Of a stretch of 38,437 nucleotides of DNA, positions 8,311 to 16,173 are shown one piece after another. The notes under the pieces are model-generated. The model was given only the letters and a program-made list of their open reading frames with translations, made no database searches and had not been told where the DNA came from. The position numbers and the translations under genes were made by a program. Source of the stretch: Gammaproteobacteria bacterium (lineage in GTDB: Bacteria > Pseudomonadota > Gammaproteobacteria > Chromatiales > Chromatiaceae); NCBI GenBank assembly GCA_030066355.1, contig JASJBU010000007.1:1-38437 (forward strand). The letters are read 5' to 3'. Positions within the stretch are counted from its first letter, which is position 1. Every line of letters begins with the position of its first letter.

Positions 8311-10794
8311 ATGAGCGACCCTCAAACCAAGGCCTTCAAATACGACTTCCTCGGTTCCGACACCAAGGCCCTGCAACGTTCCGTCTCCAATCACCTGGTC
8401 TATACCATCGGCAAAGACCCGTTTACCGCCACTGATCACGACTGGATGATGGCGTTTAGTTATGTGGTGCGGGACCGGCTCATCGAACGCTGGATGGAAA
8501 CCCAGCGAAGTTATTACCGGCACGATGCGAAGCGCGTCTACTATCTCTCGATGGAATTTCTCATCGGCCGCAGTCTCATCAACAGCCTGCTCAACATGGA
8601 CATCCATGACGCCTGCGGCGAGGCCCTGCATAAACTCGGCATGGAATTGGAGGCCTTGCGCAATCTGGAACATGACGCCGCCCTGGGTAACGGTGGTTTG
8701 GGCAGACTCGCCGCCTGCTTTCTTGATTCTATGGCCACCCTGAACATACCCGGTCATGGATACGGTATCCGCTATGAATACGGCATGTTCCGCCAAAAGA
8801 TCGAAGACAATCAACAGGTAGAGCTGCCGGAGAACTGGCTGACCCACGGCAATCCCTGGGAGTTTCCCCGTCCCGAGGTGTCCTACAAGATCCGCTTCGG
8901 CGGCCGAGTCATGGAGTACATGGGCCCAGAGGGAAACCGTCATTTCGACTGGATAGAAGGTGATGTGGTGATCGCCCAGGCCTATGACACACCAATCCCC
9001 GGCTTTCACAACGACACGGTCAACAACCTGCGGCTCTGGAGTGCCAAAGCCTATCAGGACTTCGACTTGAACCGTTTCAATCTGGGCGAATATACCCAGG
9101 CCGTAGAAGACAAGACCCACTCGGAAAATATCTCTAAAGTGCTCTATCCGGATGACAGCAGTGTCATGAACAAGGTGTTGAGGCTGAAACAACAATATTT
9201 TTTCGTCAGCGCATCACTCAAGGATATCCTCCGACGCTTTTTTTACGACCATGACGATCTCACAGAACTACCGGACAAGGTCGCCATCCAGCTCAACGAC
9301 ACCCACCCCGCCATCGCCATCCCTGAGATGATGCGGCTACTGCTGGACAAGCACCACCTGGAATGGCAGCAGGCCTGGGAGATCACCACTAAGGTCTTCT
9401 CCTACACCAATCACACCCTGCTGCCCGAAGCCCTGGAGACTTGGCCTGTCATCACCTTCGAGGAGATGCTACCGCGACATTTGCAACTCATCTACGAGAT
9501 CAACCGACGATTTTTACTCATGGTCGGGCACCTGCATCCGGCTGACAAAGAGATGCTCAAGCGGGTCTCCATCTTCGATGAACACGGTGCTCGCATTCGC
9601 ATGGCCAACCTTGCTATCGTCGGTAGCCATAAGGTCAATGGTGTCTCCGCCCTGCATTCCAAGCTGCTGCGTGATTCCACTTTCAAGGAGTTTGATGAAA
9701 TCTTTCCCGACAAACTGATCAACGTCACCAACGGCATCACCCCCCGACGCTGGTTGTTACTCTCCAACCCGAACCTCTCCCAACTGATCTGCGACGCCAT
9801 TGGAGACGACTGGACACGCGACCTGGATCAACTCACGCAACTGGAGGGGTATGCCGGCGATAGTCACTTCCAAGAACGCTTCAGCCAGGCCAAGCGGGCT
9901 AACAAGGCCCGTCTCGCGCACCTGGTGAAATACTATCTGGGTGTGGAAATCAATCCGGATACCCTGTTCGATGTGCAGGTAAAGCGCATCCATGAATACA
10001 AACGGCAACTGCTCAACGTGCTGCGCATCATCGCCCTGTACAACCGGCTGCTGGAAAATCCCCACGCCGACCTGGTACCCCGTACCTTCATCTTCGGCGG
10101 TAAGGCGGCACCTGGTTATTTCATCGCAAAGTTGATCATAAGGCTGATCAATGATGTAGCCGATGTAGTCGACAACGACCGTGAGGTCAGCGATCGCATC
10201 AAGGTCCTCTTTATCCCCAACTATGACGTCACCACCGCTGTCGACATCATTCCTGCGGCCGAGCTCTCGCAGCAGATTTCCACCGCAGGCCTGGAGGCCT
10301 CGGGTACCGGTAATATGAAACTGGCACTGAATGGAGCTCTTACCATGGGTACCATGGATGGGGCCAACATCGAGATGCATGAACGGATTGGCGATGAAAA
10401 TATCTTCATCTTCGGTCTCTCAACCGATGAAGTCCACCGTGCGAAGCACGAAGGTTACCGACCCCGGCACTTCTATGAGTCAAACACCACCTTGAAACAA
10501 GCCGTGGATATGATTGGTAACGGCTTTTTCTCCCCCGACGATCCCAATCGCTACCGGGTACTCACGGAAACCCTGTTGAACAGCGATCCGTTTATGGTGT
10601 TGGCCGACTTTCAGGCATACATGGATGCCAGCAACCGGGCCGACATCGTCTATCAAAAGCCTCAGGAATGGAATCGGATGGCCATTCTAAACACCGCACG
10701 GATGGGCTACTTTTCCAGTGACCGCACCATCAAGGAATATGCGGAGAAGATATGGGGGATTGAGGCGGGGTGGCAGACGGGGAGAGAGATGTAA
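8311..10794 (+). CDS. glgP: Glycogen/alpha-glucan phosphorylase
   Basis: PLP-dependent phosphorolysis of alpha-1,4-glucans, releasing glucose-1-phosphate. 827 residues (E. coli GlgP 815). The N-terminal half has YYLSMEFLIGRSL and LGNGGLGRLAACFLDS. The substrate region has QLNDTHPAIAIPEMMR, and TNGITPRRWL follows. The C-terminal half has DVQVKRIHEYKRQLLN and the PLP-lysine motif GTGNMKLALNGALT, with Lys670 as the Schiff-base residue. It stands alone, without glgA, glgB or glgC beside it. Presence implies a stored glucan in this organism. Confidence 0.97.
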   Translation: MSDPQTKAFKYDFLGSDTKALQRSVSNHLVYTIGKDPFTATDHDWMMAFSYVVRDRLIERWMETQRSYYRHDAKRVYYLSMEFLIGRSLINSLLNMDIHDACGEALHKLGMELEALRNLEHDAALGNGGLGRLAACFLDSMATLNIPGHGYGIRYEYGMFRQKIEDNQQVELPENWLTHGNPWEFPRPEVSYKIRFGGRVMEYMGPEGNRHFDWIEGDVVIAQAYDTPIPGFHNDTVNNLRLWSAKAYQDFDLNRFNLGEYTQAVEDKTHSENISKVLYPDDSSVMNKVLRLKQQYFFVSASLKDILRRFFYDHDDLTELPDKVAIQLNDTHPAIAIPEMMRLLLDKHHLEWQQAWEITTKVFSYTNHTLLPEALETWPVITFEEMLPRHLQLIYEINRRFLLMVGHLHPADKEMLKRVSIFDEHGARIRMANLAIVGSHKVNGVSALHSKLLRDSTFKEFDEIFPDKLINVTNGITPRRWLLLSNPNLSQLICDAIGDDWTRDLDQLTQLEGYAGDSHFQERFSQAKRANKARLAHLVKYYLGVEINPDTLFDVQVKRIHEYKRQLLNVLRIIALYNRLLENPHADLVPRTFIFGGKAAPGYFIAKLIIRLINDVADVVDNDREVSDRIKVLFIPNYDVTTAVDIIPAAELSQQISTAGLEASGTGNMKLALNGALTMGTMDGANIEMHERIGDENIFIFGLSTDEVHRAKHEGYRPRHFYESNTTLKQAVDMIGNGFFSPDDPNRYRVLTETLLNSDPFMVLADFQAYMDASNRADIVYQKPQEWNRMAILNTARMGYFSSDRTIKEYAEKIWGIEAGWQTGREM

Positions 10795-10973
10795 GAAATT
10801 TCTAACGTTGGTCGATTCCGCTGAACCCTCAACGAGATTTGGTTATCCAAGCAAGTAGCATCGATCACACCTACTGAGCAAAGCACTGACCGGCAAGTCC
10901 TTGATGCACTTGTGCGGTGCTTGTATGCGCCCTATACCAGAGCCTCACCCCTGCGGGGCCAGCGCTGTCGCTC

Positions 10974-11007
10974 GGTTCGACATTGCTCCCTGCAATTTCG
11001 TCGAACC
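10974..11007. repeat. Imperfect inverted repeat in the glgP / tRNA-Gln gap
   Basis: GGTTCGAC (10974-10981) and GTCGAACC (11000-11007) form an 8-bp outer stem. ATTGC (10982-10986) and GCAAT (10992-10996) form an inner 5-bp stem around TCCCT, with TTC bulged on the 3' side. A small CCCC-TGC-GGGG hairpin lies shortly before it. No T-run follows on either strand. It could be an extragenic palindrome family member or a remnant beside the tRNA. The rest of 10795-11054 shows nothing recognisable. Confidence 0.45.
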
Positions 11008-11054
11008 TCGAGTGGAGCTTCTCACCCCCCATCCCTGGAAGTGAATAAAGAAGA

Positions 11055-11081
11055 GAATAAAAAACCCGCACTTGGCGGGTT
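11055..11081 (-). terminator. Intrinsic terminator of rplM-rpsI-tRNA-Gln
   Basis: Read on the minus strand: AACCCGC, a 5-base loop and GCGGGTT (stem arms 11075-11081 and 11063-11069), followed by a T-run interrupted by one A. It lies about 10 bases past the tRNA 3' end and is the only visible end signal for this transcription unit. Confidence 0.8.
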
Positions 11082-11092
11082 CTTATGCTCTA

Positions 11093-11166
11093 TGGCTGGG
11101 GATGGAGGATTCGAACCTCCACATACGGAGTCAGAGTCCGCTGTCCTGCCATTAGACGAATCCCCA
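11093..11166 (-). tRNA. tRNA-Gln, anticodon CUG
   Basis: 74 bases including an encoded CCA. The acceptor stem TGGGGAT pairs with ATCCCCA, followed by discriminator G and CCA. The anticodon stem-loop is GCGGA-CTCTGAC-TCCGT, so the anticodon is CTG, reading CAG. The T-arm GGAGG-TTCGAAT-CCTCC is perfect. The sequence resembles E. coli tRNA-Gln with its unusual U1-A72 pair. It lies 51 bases after rpsI on the same strand and before an intrinsic terminator. Confidence 0.97.
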
Positions 11167-11217
11167 GTAGTGGTCTCCCTGCTGACAACCGCGATCGCCG
11201 TCGCAACAGATGAGCAA

Positions 11218-11607
11218 TTAACGCTTGGAGAACTGAGGACGTTTACGGGCCTTGTGCAGACCCACTTTTTTACGTTCGACAGCTCGAGCATCCCGGGTCA
11301 GGAAACCGGCCCTGCGTAATACAGTATGCAGGGACTCATCATAGGCATCCAAGGCACGGGCAATGCCATGGCGAATGGCACCTGCCTGGCCAGTGGTCCC
11401 ACCACCGGTGACAGTCACATTGATATCGACTTTCTCACCCATCTCGGTGACATCCAATGGTTGACGCACCACCATACGGGCAGTCTCACGTCCGAAGTAT
11501 TCGTCCAATGGTCTTTTGTTGACCGTGATGTTGCCGCTGCCAGCGTTAAGAAAAACCCGAGCGGTGGAACTCTTGCGACGCCCGGTTGTATTTTGAGTCT
11601 CTGCCAT
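11218..11607 (-). CDS. rpsI: 30S ribosomal protein S9 (uS9)
   Basis: Component of the small-subunit head; its C-terminal tail reaches the P-site tRNA. 129 residues (E. coli 130). [11 protein letters not shown] is near the N-terminus, [20 protein letters not shown] lies in the middle, and the basic tail ends RPQFSKR. It follows rplM by 26 bases in the universal rplM-rpsI order. tRNA-Gln lies downstream on the same strand. Confidence 0.98.
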   Translation of the reverse strand: MAETQNTTGRRKSSTARVFLNAGSGNITVNKRPLDEYFGRETARMVVRQPLDVTEMGEKVDINVTVTGGGTTGQAGAIRHGIARALDAYDESLHTVLRRAGFLTRDARAVERKKVGLHKARKRPQFSKR

Positions 11608-11633
11608 CGATCTTTCCTGGGAGTTTGTCTGTT

Positions 11634-12062
11634 TTAGATTTCCAGAGGTTGCGGTTGCTGGGCCTGATGAGTATGCTCGGGGCCGCTGAAGACCTTGAGC
11701 TTCTTGAACATCGCTCGGCCCAGAGGGTTCTTGGGAAGCATGCCCTTAACGGAGTGTTGTATCACTCGCTCCGGCGCCTTGACCAACAACTTCTCCAGAT
11801 TGATGGATTTCAGGTTACCCACATAACCAGTATGGTGATGGTACATCTTGTCGGACATCTTGTTACCCGTGACACGCACCTTCTCGGCATTGATCACCAC
11901 GATGTAATCGCCCGTATCCACGTGAGGGGTGTACTCGGGCTTGTGTTTACCACGCAGGCGTCGGGCAATCTCGGTGGAGAGGCGCCCCAAGGTCTTGTCT
12001 GTGGCATCTACGAGATACCAGTTACGGCGTACCTCGGCCGGCTTTGCACTTAAGGTAGTCAT
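11634..12062 (-). CDS. rplM: 50S ribosomal protein L13 (uL13)
   Basis: Early-assembly large-subunit protein, and in E. coli the autogenous regulator of rplM-rpsI. 142 residues, the same length as E. coli L13. [20 protein letters not shown], the [10 protein letters not shown] segment, and [18 protein letters not shown] are present. The ATG is at 12062, with ATTGGAGTG upstream as ribosome-binding site. A predicted promoter lies 50 bases upstream. Confidence 0.98.
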   Translation of the reverse strand: MTTLSAKPAEVRRNWYLVDATDKTLGRLSTEIARRLRGKHKPEYTPHVDTGDYIVVINAEKVRVTGNKMSDKMYHHHTGYVGNLKSINLEKLLVKAPERVIQHSVKGMLPKNPLGRAMFKKLKVFSGPEHTHQAQQPQPLEI

Positions 12063-12111
12063 CCGATGTCACTCCAATGGAGAACTGTTTAACTTCTGAA
12101 AAAGACGGCGA

Positions 12112-12140
12112 ATATTACAGTATTGGATGACCCTGCACAA
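12112..12140 (-). promoter_or_regulatory. Predicted sigma-70 promoter of rplM-rpsI
   Basis: On the minus strand: TTGTGC (12140-12135), a 17-base spacer and TAATAT (12117-12112). The start site would be near 12105, giving a leader of about 43 bases. Having its own promoter makes the RNA just upstream (12164-12253) more likely to be a separate unit than an rplM leader. Confidence 0.6.
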
Positions 12141-12163
12141 GGGTCTCTTTGTGGAAGGTGAGC

Positions 12164-12193
12164 AAAAAAAAACGCAACAGGGGATGTTGCGTT
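12164..12193 (-). terminator. Intrinsic terminator of the candidate sRNA
   Basis: On the minus strand: AACGCAACA (12193-12185), the 5-base loop TCCCC and TGTTGCGTT (12179-12171), a 9-bp perfect stem. Its last two T's open a run of nine T's (12172-12164). No gene on this strand upstream of it needs a terminator except the candidate RNA. Confidence 0.85.
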
Positions 12194-12253
12194 CAGAATA
12201 ACCACCAAAAGGAGGAATGGAGGATTACTGATTTAGCTTCTAGATCAGTATGT
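12164..12253 (-). ncRNA. Candidate small regulatory RNA with anti-Shine-Dalgarno motifs
   Basis: A complete minus-strand transcription unit with no protein frame. The promoter is at 12288-12260 and the predicted start is near 12253. Hairpin 1 is TACTGAT/ATCAGTA (12250-12244 with 12232-12226, 7 bp), with an extra TAG/CTA pairing inside. An open pyrimidine-rich stretch follows with two CCUCC copies (12223-12219 and 12215-12211). The unit ends in an intrinsic terminator, giving a length of about 90 bases. Its architecture (5' hairpin, single-stranded CCUCC, U-tailed terminator) is that of a trans-acting, probably Hfq-type, sRNA that masks ribosome-binding sites. I do not recognise it as a named family. 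The alternative is an attenuated leader of rplM. Confidence 0.6.
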
Positions 12254-12259
12254 ACAAAT

Positions 12260-12288
12260 ACACTAATATAGTAAGGCCGAATTGTCAA
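12260..12288 (-). promoter_or_regulatory. Predicted sigma-70 promoter of the candidate sRNA
   Basis: On the minus strand: a perfect TTGACA (12288-12283), exactly 17 bases, then TAGTGT (12265-12260). The surrounding 12240-12300 is AT-rich compared with its neighbours. Confidence 0.7.
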
Positions 12289-12541
12289 GTATTTTCCATC
12301 TTCAGTGACTCAGGGTTGGGCATCAAATACCTACACACCCAGCGAACTCGCCGCGCCGGCTGGACGCAATAACCTGAGTAGGCACAGGCCAGTCACCACC
12401 TTTTATACTCGATGACCGCATGAGCCATCAATCAAGCCCGTCCCTCCACCACAACCGTTTCAGTTTGACATATCAGTATTACTTAACCCAAACTGCGATC
12501 TGATTCAGACTTACCCATCCGTTCAAAATACCGCCGAGCGA
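12289..12541. other. Remaining gap upstream of kdsD, no gene seen
   Basis: 253 bases between the sRNA promoter and the kdsD start. There is a perfect TTGACA at 12465-12470 on the plus strand but no acceptable -10 at the right distance. No open frame with family resemblance is found. The kdsD promoter should be here, but I cannot place it. Confidence 0.35.
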
Positions 12542-13540
12542 ATGACCCACTCCAGTTCACTCACCGAATCCGAATCCAAAAGACTGCAAGAGCTGGGGCT
12601 GGCCGTCATTCAAACTGAAACTGATGCCATATCAGCCCTTTCAAGTCGTATCGATCATGCGTTTGCCAAGGCCTGTCACTACCTGCTCTGTTGCACCGGT
12701 CGTATCGTCGTCATCGGCATGGGTAAATCGGGGCATATCGGCAGCAAGATAGCTGCCACCTTAGCCAGCACAGGTAGCCCGGCATTTTTCGTCCACCCCG
12801 GTGAAGCGAGTCATGGAGATCTGGGAATGATCACCCAATCCGATGTCGTCCTCGCTCTATCCAACTCCGGAGAAACCGATGAATTGCTAACCATTCTACC
12901 CCTGATAAAGCGCCTTGGAGTCCCTCTCATCGCCATGACTGGCAACCCAACCTCCACTTTGTCGAGAGAAGCCGAGGTCAATATCGATGTCAGTGTTGCG
13001 AAAGAGGCCTGCCCTCTGGGACTGGCCCCGACTTCCAGCACCACTGCAGCACTTGTCATGGGAGATGCCATGGCCGTTGCACTGTTGGAGGCCAGGGGAT
13101 TCACCGCTGAGGATTTCGCTCTGTCTCATCCCGGCGGCAGTCTGGGAAGGCGCCTTCTCCTGCATGTCAGTGATATCATGCATACTGGCAGTTCGCTACC
13201 GAAGGTAACGCTCGATGCTTCTCTCGAAGAAGCCCTCAAAGAGATGTCTGACAAGGGACTGGGCATGACCGCAATCGTCACATCTGCCGGGCAGCTGGCC
13301 GGTGTCTACACGGATGGTGACCTGCGGCGAACACTCGATCGCCCCGTGAATATACGGGATGTCAAAGTGTCAGAGGTCATGACCCCCCGGTGCAAGACCG
13401 CAGCCCCTGAGATGCTGGCCGCCGAAGCATTGCAGTTGATGGATCAGAATAAGATCAACGGTCTATTGGTAGTGGACGCCAACCAGGAGCTGGTTGGCGC
13501 TTTCAACATGCATGACCTGCTTAGGTCCGGCGTAATGTAG
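12542..13540 (+). CDS. kdsD: Arabinose-5-phosphate isomerase
   Basis: Interconverts ribulose-5-phosphate and arabinose-5-phosphate, the first step to KDO of lipopolysaccharide. 332 residues (E. coli KdsD 328). The SIS sugar-isomerase domain is at about 40-180, with GMGKSGHIGSKIAATLASTG and ALSNSGETDEL. His91 and His196 align with the catalytic His88 and His193 of E. coli. Two CBS domains follow from about residue 213 (DIMHTG ... and EVMTPR ...). kdsC starts 13 bases downstream, giving the conserved kdsD-kdsC-lptC-lptA-lptB order. Confidence 0.97.
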   Translation: MTHSSSLTESESKRLQELGLAVIQTETDAISALSSRIDHAFAKACHYLLCCTGRIVVIGMGKSGHIGSKIAATLASTGSPAFFVHPGEASHGDLGMITQSDVVLALSNSGETDELLTILPLIKRLGVPLIAMTGNPTSTLSREAEVNIDVSVAKEACPLGLAPTSSTTAALVMGDAMAVALLEARGFTAEDFALSHPGGSLGRRLLLHVSDIMHTGSSLPKVTLDASLEEALKEMSDKGLGMTAIVTSAGQLAGVYTDGDLRRTLDRPVNIRDVKVSEVMTPRCKTAAPEMLAAEALQLMDQNKINGLLVVDANQELVGAFNMHDLLRSGVM

Positions 13541-13553
13541 GAGAAAGCTCGAA

Positions 13554-14075
13554 GTGCAGGACATTCAGGAAAAAGCCAGGCAAATCAAACTGCTCATTTT
13601 CGATGTTGATGGTGTATTGACGGATGGGAGCCTGTTTCTCGGAGACGATGGCCAAGAATACAAGGCCTTCAATTCGCGGGATGGACATGGTATGAAGATG
13701 CTTCAGGATACCGGGGTTCAGATCGGCATCATCACCGGTCGCACCTCGGAAGTTGTGAGTATCAGGATGGAAAGCCTGGGGATCGAGCATGTCTACCAAG
13801 GCAAAGGGGACAAGCTGCCTACCTACTTGGAGCTGCGGGATAAACTGGGACTCGGCGATGAGCAGGTAGCCTATGTGGGTGATGATGTCGTCGATCTACC
13901 GATCATGCGCCGGGTTGGCCTGGCTATTGCCGTGCAGGACGCCCACCCTCTTGTTATCCAGCATGCCCACTGGCAGACACCCCATGCGGGTGGTCGAAGT
14001 GCCGGGCGGGATGTTTGTGAGTTGCTCATGGATGCCCAGGGCAACCTGCAACAGGCCTTGGAAAGCTATCTTTAA
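13554..14075 (+). CDS. kdsC: 3-deoxy-manno-octulosonate-8-phosphatase
   Basis: HAD-family hydrolase that dephosphorylates KDO-8-phosphate. 173 residues. LLIFDVDGVLTDG holds the nucleophile Asp17 and acid/base Asp19. FNSRDGHGMKML, GIITGRTS and YVGDDVVDLPIM follow, and the C-terminus has the typical HAGGRSAGRDVCELL. The start is GTG at 13554 with AGGAG about 10 bases upstream. It is slightly shorter at the N-terminus than the 188-residue E. coli enzyme. Confidence 0.96.
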   Translation: MQDIQEKARQIKLLIFDVDGVLTDGSLFLGDDGQEYKAFNSRDGHGMKMLQDTGVQIGIITGRTSEVVSIRMESLGIEHVYQGKGDKLPTYLELRDKLGLGDEQVAYVGDDVVDLPIMRRVGLAIAVQDAHPLVIQHAHWQTPHAGGRSAGRDVCELLMDAQGNLQQALESYL

Positions 14076-14213
14076 GTCTGGAAACCACTGTGGTTCGAAT
14101 AAACTCTGTCAATCACCTGAGTCGACACCAAGCGACTGATACACCTTCCGAGTAAATGACGCCATGCACCTTGCAAGCCACTTCCTTCAATCCTGCATTA
14201 AGCGATTTCCAGG

Positions 14214-14777
14214 TTGAACCGTCATGCGTTATTCTTTTTCTTCCTAGTGCTTGGCGCCGCCATGGCTACCTGGTGGCTGACGGGCGATACCCCGTCAGAC
14301 GTCAGACAACCCAGGCCGGTGGGATCATTTCCCAACAGTTATGCCGAACAACTGACGGTGACCAGTTACAATCACGACGGCATTCCCCACTCCAGACTGC
14401 AAACTCCACGCATGCGCTATTACGAAGCAACCGATACCACACTACTGGATAAACCCATCCTTTGGCGCTACAGTCCCGACCACGCCCCCTGGCTGATCCA
14501 AGGGGAAACCGCACAGATCACCCAAGCGGGTGAAAAAATCAGTCTACCGGGCCCTGTAACCATCGATAGAGCGGGCTTGGGGGCCTCACCTCCCTACCAC
14601 ATCGAAACCCGCGATCTACATATGGTGGCCGCGACCAACTATGCCGAGACCGATCAGGCAATTCGAGTAGAGAGCGAGGATCACTGGATCACGGCCATCG
14701 GCATGCAAGGCTGGCTGCAAGAACCGGTGCGGATCAAGTTATTGAACCAGGTACGTGGCCATTATGACCGCCAATAG
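14214..14777 (+). CDS. lptC: LPS export system protein LptC
   Basis: Inner-membrane-anchored periplasmic protein that passes LPS from LptB2FG to LptA. 187 residues (E. coli 191). An N-terminal membrane anchor (about 4-22, ALFFFFLVLGAAMATWW) precedes the beta-jellyroll, with YNHDGIPHSRLQTPRMRYYE, GETAQITQAGEKISL and a C-terminal TAIGMQGWLQ. The start is taken as TTG 14214, because no ATG or GTG precedes the anchor. A gap of 138 bases separates it from kdsC, wider than usual in this operon. Confidence 0.9.
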   Translation: MNRHALFFFFLVLGAAMATWWLTGDTPSDVRQPRPVGSFPNSYAEQLTVTSYNHDGIPHSRLQTPRMRYYEATDTTLLDKPILWRYSPDHAPWLIQGETAQITQAGEKISLPGPVTIDRAGLGASPPYHIETRDLHMVAATNYAETDQAIRVESEDHWITAIGMQGWLQEPVRIKLLNQVRGHYDRQ

Positions 14778-15273
14778 ACTCAGCAGCCTTTATCTCTTAA
14801 TCATCACGCTGTTATCGCCGGCGCTTTGTCACGCTCTCTCGACCGACAAGGATCAGCCCATTCACCTGGAGGCGGACAGTGTCGAGATCGATGAAGCAAG
14901 TGGCATTAGTGTCTATCTCGGCAATGTGATCATCACTCAGGGCAGCCTCAAGCTGTGGGCGGACAAGATGTGGATTCACCGCAACCAGGGGGGTATCCAA
15001 AAGATCATAACTGAGGGTAATCCGACGCATTTCCGACAGCTCATGGACAACTCCCCACAAGAGATCCGCGGCAGCGCCAAACGCGCGGAGCTGATGCTCG
15101 ACAAGGATGAGCTGCACCTTAGCCAGGACGCCCTTTTGGAGCAGGCTCAAGATCGATTTCAAAGTGACCGAATCATCTTTCTGCGCAGCAAATCCCTGGT
15201 CAAAGCAGGTACCAGCGCCCAGGGTAAGGAGCGAGTTCGGGTTGTCATCGAACCTGCTCAAACCGCCCAATGA
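14764..15273 (+). CDS. lptA: LPS transport periplasmic protein LptA
   Basis: Forms the periplasmic bridge carrying LPS from LptC to LptD. 169 residues from ATG 14764; GTG 14755 would add three residues. The signal peptide is about residues 1-24 and ends ALCHA. The OstA/LptA fold begins [17 protein letters not shown] and has [19 protein letters not shown]. The frame overlaps the end of lptC by 14 bases and its stop overlaps the lptB start by four bases, so the three are translationally coupled. Confidence 0.94.
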   Translation: MTANRLSSLYLLIITLLSPALCHALSTDKDQPIHLEADSVEIDEASGISVYLGNVIITQGSLKLWADKMWIHRNQGGIQKIITEGNPTHFRQLMDNSPQEIRGSAKRAELMLDKDELHLSQDALLEQAQDRFQSDRIIFLRSKSLVKAGTSAQGKERVRVVIEPAQTAQ

Positions 15274-15995
15274 GCGAATTGCGCGCCGAAAATCTCCGTA
15301 AACAGTATCGAAAGCGCTATGTAGTGGACGGCGTTTCCCTGGCGGTCTCAAGCGGAGAGGTGGTAGGTCTGCTTGGTCCGAATGGGGCAGGTAAGACTAC
15401 CAGTTTCTATATGATTGTCGGACTGGTGCAGGCCGACCATGGACAAATCAAGATCGACGACCAGGATGTCACGGATCAAGCCATGCATAACCGCGCCAAG
15501 CTAGGCATCGGCTATCTGGCCCAGGAGCCCTCCATATTCCGCCGCATGAGTGTGGAGAACAACATCCTGGCGATTCTGCAAACTCGTAAGGAAATGAGCA
15601 CTCAACAACGACAGGAACGCTGCGACCACCTGCTGGAGGAGTTTGGCATTAGCCACCTGCGCAACAATCAGGCGATGAGTCTATCGGGCGGAGAACGTCG
15701 GCGTTTGGAGATCGCCCGCGCGCTCTCCGTGCAGCCCCGTTTTGTCCTTCTCGACGAGCCTTTCGCGGGTGTAGATCCCATCGCGGTGATCGAGATCAAG
15801 AAGATCATACAACATCTCAAGACATTGAAAATTGGTATATTAATCACAGACCACAATGTTCGAGAGACCCTCGACATCTGCGATCGTGCCTACATAATCA
15901 ACAACGGCTCGGTGCTGGCCAAAGGCAGTACCGAGTCAATACTGAAGAATCCCGAGGTGCGATCCGTCTATTTGGGAGAACACTTCAGTATGTGA
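15270..15995 (+). CDS. lptB: LPS export ABC transporter ATP-binding protein LptB
   Basis: ATPase that powers LPS extraction with LptF and LptG, whose genes are not in this window. 241 residues, the same as E. coli. The Walker A motif GPNGAGKTT (residues 36-44), Q-loop [12 protein letters not shown], signature LSGGERRR, Walker [14 protein letters not shown] and switch histidine in [11 protein letters not shown] are all intact. rpoN follows after 178 bases. Confidence 0.98.
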   Translation: MSELRAENLRKQYRKRYVVDGVSLAVSSGEVVGLLGPNGAGKTTSFYMIVGLVQADHGQIKIDDQDVTDQAMHNRAKLGIGYLAQEPSIFRRMSVENNILAILQTRKEMSTQQRQERCDHLLEEFGISHLRNNQAMSLSGGERRRLEIARALSVQPRFVLLDEPFAGVDPIAVIEIKKIIQHLKTLKIGILITDHNVRETLDICDRAYIINNGSVLAKGSTESILKNPEVRSVYLGEHFSM

Positions 15996-16108
15996 CACCC
16001 GGGATGTGAGAAGATCGATGATTTCCCTTGTCAAAATCCGCCTTACCACTCGTTTCAATGACTCAGCTCAGGAATGGGAAACAAGATTCTTACCGCGTCG
16101 GTGATTTT

Positions 16109-16136
16109 TTGGCTAGAATGGAAAATGTAATAACAT
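16109..16136 (+). promoter_or_regulatory. Predicted sigma-70 promoter of rpoN
   Basis: TTGGCT (16109-16114), a 16-base spacer and TAACAT (16131-16136). A direct repeat TAACATAC-AAA-TAACATAC (16131-16149) covers the -10 and predicted start site. The rpoN ATG is at 16174. Found by eye. Confidence 0.45.
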
Positions 16137-16173
16137 ACAAATAACATACCAGGTTGAATATTTACCTCTGCCT

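Noticed and set aside
12217-12231. Plus-strand AAAGGAGGA followed by ATG GAG GAT TAC TGA
   Set aside because: It looks like a ribosome-binding site and a four-codon frame, but the spacing to the ATG is too short and it is better explained as the complement of the CCUCC motifs in the candidate minus-strand RNA.
12465-12493. Perfect TTGACA as kdsD promoter -35
   Set aside because: No reasonable -10 hexamer occurs 16-18 bases downstream (CCAAAC at 17).
14085-14097. AACCACTGTGGTT palindrome after kdsC as terminator
   Set aside because: A one-base centre cannot form a hairpin loop without opening the stem, and no T-run follows; at most it is a chance dyad.
16088-16108. Hairpin ACCG-CGT-CGGT then six T's as lptB terminator
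   Set aside because: A 4-bp stem with a 3-base loop is too weak, and the T-run merges with the predicted rpoN -35.
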